From: Pseudomonadota bacterium
Lineage (GTDB): Bacteria > Desulfobacterota > Desulfobulbia > Desulfobulbales > SURF-16
Reading direction: 5' to 3'
Length of the DNA stretch: 33,441 nucleotides
Assembly (NCBI GenBank): GCA_018897105.1
Contig: JAHILF010000144.1
Coordinates: 1 to 33,441 of the forward strand
Numbering within the stretch: the first letter of the stretch is position 1; each line of letters starts with the position of its first letter. The position numbers and the translations under genes were made by a program. The notes below the pieces were generated by a model. That model ran no database searches. It saw nothing but the letters and a program-made list of their open reading frames with translations, and was not told the origin of the DNA. Positions 1 through 5,420 of the stretch are shown here, piece after piece.

Positions 1-18
1 AAAAACTGACTACACTCG

Positions 19-90
19 TCGTCACCCCGGCGAAGGCCGGGGTCCAGAATTGTCGTAACTACCTGGATTCCGGCCTTCGCCGGAATGACG
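19..90. repeat. REP-like inverted palindrome pair
   Basis: Two copies of a GC-rich palindromic repeat face each other. The left copy (19-46) has core CCCCGGCGAAGGCCGGGG and the right copy (63-90) has core TTCCGGCCTTCGCCGGAA, each next to a CCAG/CTGG edge. This is the common CCGGCGAAGGCCGG type of dispersed palindrome found in many proteobacteria. It lies just beyond the 3' end of a truncated nucleotidyltransferase and may mark where that gene was cut. No transposase is visible beside it. Confidence 0.75.
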
Positions 91-125
91 AACCTGGGCT
101 CAGGCAACCGGCGAAAAGGCTTAAG

Positions 126-308
126 TTAATGACATTGAGTAATTATGAGTAGATCAATATCACCACCTTTGCGGTTATCATCAATACGGGAACCGAAAAG
201 ATAAATCCGAGAATCAGGATCAATACTTTTTACCGCTTTAATAATAGACTCTTTTTCGAGGTTACATAGTCGCATAATTTGGCTCATAGCTCCTAGCTCA
301 TAGCTCAT
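126..308 (-). pseudogene. Truncated MNT-type nucleotidyltransferase (antitoxin-like)
   Basis: The 60-residue product has the signature of minimal nucleotidyltransferases: LFGSR followed by KGGDIDLLI, which supplies the GS and DxD metal-binding core. Family members usually run to about 100 residues, so this one stops soon after the active-site motif and lacks the C-terminal half. In HEPN/MNT toxin-antitoxin pairs such proteins are the antitoxin, but no HEPN partner is visible. The first eleven residues come from a heptamer array. Three in-frame ATGs exist (308, 287, 275), and the native start was probably 275 (MRLCNLEKES). A REP-like palindrome follows the stop. I read it as a decayed remnant, though a short functional product cannot be excluded. 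Confidence 0.6.
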
Positions 309-364
309 GGCTCATGGCTCATGGCTCATGGCTCATGGCTCATGGCTCATGGCTCATGGCTCAT
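281..364. repeat. Heptamer array A1 (GGCTCAT, 12 units)
   Basis: Twelve units lie in unbroken 7-bp register. The first four vary (GGCTCAT, AGCTCCT, AGCTCAT, AGCTCAT) and the last eight are identical GGCTCAT. The left four units overlap the apparent 5' end of the nucleotidyltransferase fragment and provide two of its possible ATG codons. On the plus strand the array is open in all three frames and reads as a repeating MAHGSWL heptapeptide. On the minus strand each frame meets ATG and TGA once per 21 bp. Confidence 0.95.
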
Positions 365-387
365 GGTAATAGTATATTTGTTTTTGT

Positions 388-1755
388 TTATAAGGGAAAG
401 ACATTGTGGCCTCGTTTTATCAATTCAGCGTGGAGGGCCTTTTGGGCTTCCGGATCACCATGCACCAGCTTGATCCGAGCAGGTTTTGCCGGCATGGATT
501 CTACCCATTCAATTAGTCCCTTCTGATCAGCATGGGCGGAATAACCCGTCAGTTGCTCCACATTGGCCCGGATAAATATTTTTTCATCATCAAGTCGGAC
601 ATACCCGCCAGGCTCTTTGCCGTATCTGATTATATCATATCCCGGGGTTCCTTTAGCCTGATATCCGACAAAAAAGACATCACTTGTCGTATCAGCAAGG
701 CCCTTTTTCAAATGATCGATGATTCTGCCGCCTGTGCACATACCGCTACCGGCGATGATAATGGCAGGTCCGTGAATATCAAGAAGTGCCTTGTGGTCCT
801 TAAACCTTTCTACGCTGTATAGGTGGTCGAAGTCAAAAGGATGGTCGCCGGCCGCCTGCAGTTGTCGTGACTCGGCATCCCAGAATTGCGAAAGTTCTGA
901 GTAAATCTGGGTGATTTTCAGCCCCAGAGGCGAATCGACAAACACAGGCAGCGGCTTTTTGAATTTCTCCCGCCACTCAACTTTATCGAACATCCTGTCC
1001 AGTTCAAAAAGAATCTCCTGGGTACGTCCCAGGGCAAAGGCAGGGATAAAAACCTTGCCGTTGTCAGCCAGGGCTCTGCTCAGTTTTTCAAACAACCGAC
1101 CAATTCGATCTTCCCTGCTTTCGTGGAGGCGATTGCCATATGTGGATTCCAGAATAAGCAGATCACAGGTTTCCGGTGTATCCGGGTCCGGCAGAATCGG
1201 CGTATTCCGGTTGCCCAGGTCGCCGGAAAAAACAACCGTATAGTTTTGTTGATCGCTTACCGGAATGGCGAAACGAATAAAAGCGGAACCAAGAATATGC
1301 CCTGCCCGGGCAAGTTTGAAAGTGACGCCTCGTTTTAACTTAAATTCCTGCTGGTATTCAAAACCCCAGGCGGATTCATCAATCCTATCTGCGAGATTTT
1401 TTATTTCCGAGGCCTCCAAACGCCCAAAGCCCATTGCATCAGTTAACATGGGCACGAGCAAGGCTTTCGTAGGATGGGAGCAGATAATTTCTCCGTTAAA
1501 ACCATTTTGAATCAACTCAGGCAATCTGCCGATATGATCAATATGGGCGTGGGTCAGGAAAAGATAGTCGATTTCCTTTGGCGACACAGGCCAATCAGCC
1601 ATGGGCAGCAGTGCATCATTGCCTTGGGCAGCTCCGCAGTCAACCATGATATTCAAATCAACGGCACGAAGAAGGTGGCATGAACCGGTTACGCAGTTTT
1701 CTCCGCCAAGATGGATTATGGTTGGTTGGCTCATGGAGGATGGTTGTTGGCTCAT
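388..1755 (-). CDS. Beta-CASP metallo-beta-lactamase-fold RNA nuclease
   Basis: This 455-residue protein belongs to the MBL-fold/beta-CASP family of RNA-processing enzymes (YSH1/CPSF73-like). The zinc-binding HAHIDH motif is at residues 69-74. Further downstream come the beta-CASP segments FIPAFALGRTQEIL and GSGMCTGGR (about 335-345) and a late SAHAD histidine motif. It should be a cytoplasmic two-zinc endo- or exoribonuclease; the RNA target is unknown. Two in-frame ATGs, at 1755 and 1734, both lie in heptamer units, so the first ten residues (MSQQPSSMSQ) are array-encoded. Family members usually begin near the IIHLGG strand. No Shine-Dalgarno sequence is evident for either start. It is transcribed in the same direction as the polysaccharide genes, but a functional link is not shown. 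Confidence 0.85.
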   Translation of the reverse strand: MSQQPSSMSQPTIIHLGGENCVTGSCHLLRAVDLNIMVDCGAAQGNDALLPMADWPVSPKEIDYLFLTHAHIDHIGRLPELIQNGFNGEIICSHPTKALLVPMLTDAMGFGRLEASEIKNLADRIDESAWGFEYQQEFKLKRGVTFKLARAGHILGSAFIRFAIPVSDQQNYTVVFSGDLGNRNTPILPDPDTPETCDLLILESTYGNRLHESREDRIGRLFEKLSRALADNGKVFIPAFALGRTQEILFELDRMFDKVEWREKFKKPLPVFVDSPLGLKITQIYSELSQFWDAESRQLQAAGDHPFDFDHLYSVERFKDHKALLDIHGPAIIIAGSGMCTGGRIIDHLKKGLADTTSDVFFVGYQAKGTPGYDIIRYGKEPGGYVRLDDEKIFIRANVEQLTGYSAHADQKGLIEWVESMPAKPARIKLVHGDPEAQKALHAELIKRGHNVFPL

Positions 1756-1769
1756 AGCTGATAGCTCAT
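1728..1769. repeat. Heptamer array A2 (GGCTCAT family, 6 units)
   Basis: Six units are in strict 7-bp register: GGCTCAT, GGAGGAT, GGTTGTT, GGCTCAT, AGCTGAT and AGCTCAT. The array contains both candidate start codons of the beta-CASP nuclease and the stop codon (1766-1768) of the PIN-domain remnant upstream of it. The middle units have diverged, so the array is older than, or differently maintained from, the homogeneous arrays A1 and A6. Confidence 0.9.
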
Positions 1770-1897
1770 GGGTTAGGGTGTTTAAAAATTTTGATACTGG
1801 TGATTACTTTAGCCATCAATGCAAAGTCTCGATCATTATGCAGCAAAATCAAGTCATTTTCCAATAGTATCTGGGCAATAAGGCAACCAATTTCCAT
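1766..1897 (-). pseudogene. VapC-like PIN-domain toxin, C-terminal remnant
   Basis: Reading the minus strand from 1897 gives 43 residues that include GCLIAQILLENDL and LLHNDRDFALMAKV. This matches the C-terminal third of VapC PIN nucleases, which usually read DxLIAATAL then LLHNDRDF. The acidic residue expected before CLIA is glycine here, so a catalytic position is lost, and everything N-terminal is missing. The frame closes at a TGA inside heptamer array A2, and its upstream side runs into array A3. It is a dead toxin fragment enclosed by two heptamer arrays. Assignment is from motif resemblance only. Confidence 0.6.
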
Positions 1898-1905
1898 ACA
1901 CCCTT

Positions 1906-1955
1906 GAGCCAAAAGCCATCAGCTATCCAGCCATCAGCCATCAGCCATCAACTTT
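1906..1955. repeat. Heptamer array A3 (CAGCCAT, about 7 units)
   Basis: Units GAGCCAA, AAGCCAT and CAGCTAT, then one extra base at 1927, then three CAGCCAT units and a decayed CAACTTT. The orientation is opposite to arrays A1, A2 and A4. The TGA stop of the sugar amidotransferase (1934-1936) lies inside it, so the enzyme's last residues LMADG are array-encoded. Confidence 0.9.
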
Positions 1956-2941
1956 TCTTTAGAATATTCCACCATTTTTTGATCTTCTGGCGGTTCGATC
2001 TTTTCAAGCCCTTCATCTCGCGTCATGACACCCTCACGGACCATGTTGGCTATCTCCCACACATAAGGGTGAAAGTTATATTTTTTCCGGTGAACATGAT
2101 TAGCAAACGCATTAAGAATACAGTTTGATGAATTGGGGTCGGTATCATCCGGCTTCTCCCAGCCTATTTCCTTAATTCGCTTAATGATGTTACCCTCGTC
2201 ATATTCAAGAAAGGACAGCGGATGGATATTCCACGGAAATTTTTCCGGATGGGCAAACTGCTCGGCAGTAACAAAGTAAGGATTGATGACATCACCGACG
2301 ATATTATGTAGAGGACCGAAAATGGCCTTCTGCGTCGTCTGCATCAGGCTGGCATTGGTCTTCATAACTGAGGACTGGACAGGAGCCTGGCCCGGTGACC
2401 AGCCAAACCCGACAAAGGGGATTTCTTTTTCAATAGCGGTACGCAATACGATTGCTTTTACCATCCCGATACATGACGTACAGATCGTGCTGGCCCGTTC
2501 CAGAGTCTTGGCGGAATAGAGTTCTTCCTGGGCTGCAGTGCGAAAAATCCTGTAAAGCGTTTTCGGGCTTGGCCTGACGAACAGGGTGTCAACAGACAGA
2601 GCAGCGCATACCTTTTTAATGTTTTTCTCCGCTTTCGGAGAAATAAAAGCATTGTCAAACACCAGGGTCAGAACCCGTAATTTGTAGCGGTTGACAAACA
2701 CATCAAGGGTATACGTGCTGTCCTTGCCTCCGCTGTAAGCCATGAGCACATCATAGGTTGAAGATCGTTTCTCATGACTGATAAGATCGAGAAACTTCTC
2801 TTCATATTTCTTTTTTATCTCGCCGGTTGCCTTTTTACCTCGGTATTTTTGACAATGGTTACAAACACCTGTTTCATCAAACGATATTCCGGGAAAAGTT
2901 GCGGGCAGAATGCAGTTGGTGCAGATGGTTTGTTGGCTCAT
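1934..2941 (-). CDS. PP-loop N-acetyl sugar amidotransferase (WbpG/WbuX-like)
   Basis: This 335-residue protein opens with a cysteine pair typical of the N-acetyl-sugar amidotransferase family, CTNCILP then GVCNHC. It then has the ATP-pyrophosphatase P-loop YSGGKDST and a later CTSCIG. In O-antigen loci such enzymes convert a carboxyl or N-acetyl group on a nucleotide sugar to an amide or acetamidino group with an ammonia-supplying partner. That fits the uronic-acid enzymes and AsnB homologue in this cluster. The ATG start (2939-2941) falls in a GGCTCAT heptamer and the stop falls in array A3, giving the C-terminal tail LMADG. No Shine-Dalgarno sequence is seen. The exact substrate is unknown. 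Confidence 0.75.
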   Translation of the reverse strand: MSQQTICTNCILPATFPGISFDETGVCNHCQKYRGKKATGEIKKKYEEKFLDLISHEKRSSTYDVLMAYSGGKDSTYTLDVFVNRYKLRVLTLVFDNAFISPKAEKNIKKVCAALSVDTLFVRPSPKTLYRIFRTAAQEELYSAKTLERASTICTSCIGMVKAIVLRTAIEKEIPFVGFGWSPGQAPVQSSVMKTNASLMQTTQKAIFGPLHNIVGDVINPYFVTAEQFAHPEKFPWNIHPLSFLEYDEGNIIKRIKEIGWEKPDDTDPNSSNCILNAFANHVHRKKYNFHPYVWEIANMVREGVMTRDEGLEKIEPPEDQKMVEYSKEKLMADG

Positions 2942-2985
2942 AATTCATAGCTCATAGGGTGCGATTTGGTTGCCTCATGGCTCAT
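2935..2985. repeat. Heptamer array A4 (GGCTCAT family, interrupted)
   Basis: GGCTCAT, AATTCAT and AGCTCAT (2935-2955), a 16-bp unrelated stretch, then GCCTCAT and GGCTCAT (2972-2985). The first unit contains the ATG of the sugar amidotransferase. The right edge lies 5 bp from the stop of the four-helix-bundle pseudogene. Array A5, on the far side of that pseudogene, has the opposite orientation. Confidence 0.85.
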
Positions 2986-2990
2986 AAAAG

Positions 2991-3357
2991 TTATTTTGTT
3001 TTTATTGAGTTAGCAAGGTTTGAAAGCATTTTTCCTATTATTTCTGCTTCGTTGCGAAAAGTTTCCAAATCATTTTTTTAAATCCATCCTAATCTCCTGA
3101 CTATCATAAGATAGAGTAATTACTTCAAAAAGTGATCCGCGGGCAATATAAAGATATTGTTTAAATTCTTTTTATGAGTATCGTCCTTTTCCTTCAGCAA
3201 TGTTCATTGCCACAGAAGTAACCGCGGCTTCCAGTTGTTCCAATAGTCGCTAGTGCTTACCTGAAGTTTTCCATTGCTCGCTTGACATTATAACCGACTC
3301 GGCAAAGTTCACTGCACGTTGCCAAACTTCAAGCTCTTCAAAAGAAAACCGCCCCAT
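2991..3357 (-). pseudogene. Four-helix-bundle (23S rRNA IVS / Avd-like) pseudogene
   Basis: The minus strand from the ATG at 3357 reads FEELEVWQRAVNFAESV, a TAG stop (3250-3252), then AAVTSVAMNIAEGKGRYS, a TAA stop (3172-3174), then KEFKQYLYIARGSLFEVI. After a frameshift near 3070 it ends ETFRNEAEIIGKMLSNLANS. These are the hallmark segments of the short four-helix-bundle protein family named after the 23S rRNA intervening-sequence protein (about 120 residues): ELEVW, NIAEGKGR, EF..YLYIARGS and a closing helix. Two in-frame stops and one frameshift make it dead. Opposed heptamer arrays (A4, A5) stand on either side. A second copy of its last 76 bp lies at 5289. Confidence 0.85.
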
Positions 3358-3384
3358 CAAATCTCCTAATAGACCGTCACCTAT

Positions 3385-3426
3385 CGGCTATCAGCCATGA
3401 GCCATCAGCCATCAGCCATGAGCTGA
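3385..3426. repeat. Heptamer array A5 (CAGCCAT/GAGCCAT, 6 units)
   Basis: Six units in perfect register: CGGCTAT, CAGCCAT, GAGCCAT, CAGCCAT, CAGCCAT and GAGCTGA. The stop codon of the AMP-forming ligase (TGA, 3405-3407) is inside, and the enzyme's last five residues LMADG are array-encoded. The array is opposed to A4, so in minus-strand RNA the two can pair across the four-helix-bundle pseudogene. Confidence 0.93.
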
Positions 3427-4931
3427 CGTTTTATGATTTTCCCGGTGGCTGTTTTCGGCAGCTCATCAAAAAAAACAATCCGATGGGGCACCTTAAAGGC
3501 CGGCAAATTTCTTCGGCAATGGAGCAACAGCTCTTTCGGCAGGCATGTTACGCCTGGTTTTAATACCACACACGCCTTGATAGTTTCCCCCAGAATCTCA
3601 TCTTCCACGCCCAGCACTGCCACTTCATGGACCGCCTCATGCTCATGGATTATCTCTTCAATTTCCTTCGGCGCGATTCGGTGCGAACCACTTTTGATCA
3701 TATCACTTTTTCGACTGACAATATAGAAGTACCCTTCGTGGTCTCTGCGGGCCAAATCACCTGTCCATAAACCTTCCTCACGCAAAACCTGATCCGTCTC
3801 AGGCCTTCGCTCCCAGTAACCTGCCATGATATTATCACCGACGGCAACAATCTCCCCTGTCTCACCATCAGCAACCGAACGGCCATCACGATCAAGCAGT
3901 TTCAAGGTTACACCAGGAATCGCTCTGCCAATCGAACCCATCTTGCGTTCAAGATCTTCGGGAGGAAGATAACTCAGGCGAGCCGAAGCCTCTGTCTGAC
4001 CGTACATGACAAATATCTCCGCTTCCGGAAAAACCTTTTGTAACTGCCCGGCAAGTTTCGGAGACATGGCCGCCCCTGCCTGGGTGAGATACCGTAACTT
4101 TGGGAAATGGTATTTATTGATGGCAGACCGGTTGAGCAGCAGAGCAAAAGTAGAGGGAACCCCTGAAAATCCGGTCACCTCACGCTCCAACATCTCATCA
4201 AGAATCACATTGGGGTAAAGAAAATTCTGGTTGACAACAAGACTGCCGCCAACTGCAATGTGGGTTAAGAGGACAGAATTGCCGTAGGAATAAAAAAACG
4301 GCAAAACAGCCATTACCTTGTCATTTTCCGTAAGCTTTAGATAGGTGATAATTGAAGATGTATTGGCGACAAGATTGGCGTGCCTCAACATAACCCCTTT
4401 AGGGCTTCCTGTTGTTCCGGATGTGTAAATAATCTGCGCTATGTCATCAGGTTTCACAACAGGAAAATCTGTAATTTGTAGATCTGTCTTCAAAATAACT
4501 TGTCGGTCCATCCAGATAGAAGTTGCCCCGTTGCAAGAAAATTCCTCATCCGAAACAATCAGTTTCAATGACGGCAGTTGGGAGGCAAACGGGGCAAGGT
4601 AACGATGAAATTTTTTTTGCGCGAAGACAACAGAGATGCGGCTATCGGTCAACAGAGTCTTTAACGACCGTTCCGATGTCTGTGTATTGAGGCCGACCAC
4701 GATTCCGCCAGCGAGCTGGATGGCAAAATAAGCCGAAATATACTCAAAAGGGTCATCCGTGAGGATCCCACACCTGAAACCTGCATCAAACTTCTGGGAA
4801 ATCAACCAGGAAGCTTGGGAGCGCACAAGGGATGAAAGTTCATGATAGGTCAGGCTTTTGTTTCCATGAAAAACAACGGGCTTTTCCGGATACTTGTTTG
4901 CCGACTGAAGGAGGTAATCATAAACGAGCAA
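3405..4931 (-). CDS. AMP-forming acyl-CoA/acyl-ACP ligase
   Basis: This 508-residue adenylate-forming enzyme (ANL superfamily) has the phosphate-binding loop YTSGTTGSPKGV at 169-180. It also has a YGQTEAS segment, the TGDLARRD hinge region, and the C-terminal catalytic lysine in TATGKIIKR (Lys498). It activates a carboxylic acid as an acyl-adenylate and loads it onto a thiol, most simply the acyl carrier protein encoded 12 bp upstream. Comparable ligases accompany exosortase-A-type EPS loci; the acyl substrate is not predictable. The start is TTG at 4931 with GAGGG nine bases upstream, and no better ATG exists in frame. The last five residues (LMADG) come from heptamer array A5 and lie beyond the family's usual end at the lysine motif. 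Confidence 0.85.
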   Translation of the reverse strand: MLVYDYLLQSANKYPEKPVVFHGNKSLTYHELSSLVRSQASWLISQKFDAGFRCGILTDDPFEYISAYFAIQLAGGIVVGLNTQTSERSLKTLLTDSRISVVFAQKKFHRYLAPFASQLPSLKLIVSDEEFSCNGATSIWMDRQVILKTDLQITDFPVVKPDDIAQIIYTSGTTGSPKGVMLRHANLVANTSSIITYLKLTENDKVMAVLPFFYSYGNSVLLTHIAVGGSLVVNQNFLYPNVILDEMLEREVTGFSGVPSTFALLLNRSAINKYHFPKLRYLTQAGAAMSPKLAGQLQKVFPEAEIFVMYGQTEASARLSYLPPEDLERKMGSIGRAIPGVTLKLLDRDGRSVADGETGEIVAVGDNIMAGYWERRPETDQVLREEGLWTGDLARRDHEGYFYIVSRKSDMIKSGSHRIAPKEIEEIIHEHEAVHEVAVLGVEDEILGETIKACVVLKPGVTCLPKELLLHCRRNLPAFKVPHRIVFFDELPKTATGKIIKRQLMADG

Positions 4932-4943
4932 AACGGCATACCC

Positions 4944-5192
4944 TCAACAACTTTTTTTACCTATAAAATCAGCTAACTTAGTGACACTGTCAAGATTTTC
5001 AGGGATCAGTTCTTCATCGAGAACCTTAATTGTGAATGTCTCTTCAAGCCAGTCGACTAGTTCCAGTATTCCAGTCGAATCGATGATTCCCTGTTCCAGG
5101 AATGAATCATTATTTCCAAGAGCACTTTCATCAGCGTCAAAAAGAAAATTTTCAAATATGAAGGAACGTATTTTAGATATAGTTTGGTTCAT
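4944..5192 (-). CDS. Acyl carrier protein
   Basis: This 82-residue acidic protein has the acyl-carrier fold signature. Ser39 in GIIDSTG is the predicted 4'-phosphopantetheine attachment site, followed by an acidic recognition helix (LVDWLEETF). It ends 12 bp before the AMP-forming ligase, so the two very likely form an activation-and-tethering pair. The usual DSL of fatty-acid ACPs is DST here, as in many specialised carrier proteins. The ATG at 5192 has no clear ribosome binding site and sits 10 bp from heptamer array A6, so the array may have displaced the native leader. A role in EPS decoration is inferred from position. Confidence 0.85.
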   Translation of the reverse strand: MNQTISKIRSFIFENFLFDADESALGNNDSFLEQGIIDSTGILELVDWLEETFTIKVLDEELIPENLDSVTKLADFIGKKSC

Positions 5193-5201
5193 TGGGTTGT
5201 T

Positions 5202-5283
5202 GGCTCATGGCTCATGTCATGGCTCATGGCTCATGGCTCATGGCTCATGGCTCATGGCTCATGGCTCATGGCTCATGGCTCAA
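5202..5283. repeat. Heptamer array A6 (GGCTCAT, about 11 units)
   Basis: Two GGCTCAT units, a 5-bp partial unit (GTCAT, 5216-5220), then eight identical GGCTCAT units (5221-5276) and a final GGCTCAA. With A1 it is the most homogeneous array here, which suggests recent expansion. It lies just upstream of the acyl carrier protein start and 5 bp from a four-helix-bundle gene fragment. Confidence 0.95.
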
Positions 5284-5288
5284 AAAGG

Positions 5289-5366
5289 TTATTTAGTTAT
5301 TAATGAGTTTACAAGGTTTGAAAGCATTTACACTATTATTTCAGCTTCCTTTCGAAATATTCCCAG
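5289..5366 (-). pseudogene. Four-helix-bundle gene fragment (last ~25 codons)
   Basis: The minus strand reads GIFRKEAEIIV, a TAA stop, then MLSNLVNSLITK and TAA. This is the same C-terminal segment as the four-helix-bundle pseudogene at 2991-3357. The two segments align base for base over about 76 bp without gaps. The 5' part is gone, replaced by heptamer array A7, and array A6 lies on the 3' side. The fragment cannot encode a functional protein; its interest is that cargo of the same family is again framed by heptamer arrays. Confidence 0.75.
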
Positions 5367-5375
5367 CTATCCGAT

Positions 5376-5417
5376 AGCTGATAGCTGATAGCTGATAGCT
5401 GATAGCTGATAGCTGAT
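5376..5417. repeat. Heptamer array A7 (AGCTGAT, 6 units)
   Basis: Six identical AGCTGAT units in register, preceded by a partial unit (CCGAT) and an AGCTAT stub. It ends 3 bp before the stop codon of the AsnB-like gene (5421-5423). The unit differs from GGCTCAT at two positions and occurs singly inside array A2 (1756-1762), so A7 looks like a separately amplified variant of the same family. Confidence 0.93.
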
Positions 5418-5420
5418 AAT

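Noticed and set aside
314-526. Plus-strand open frame with repeated MAHGSWL peptide
   Set aside because: It is produced by the stop-free strand of heptamer array A1 and then runs antisense into the beta-CASP nuclease gene. There is no ribosome binding site and no homologous protein pattern.
281-5417. Possible CRISPR array
   Set aside because: Units are 7 bp with no unique spacers, and no cas gene is present. This is a simple tandem repeat.
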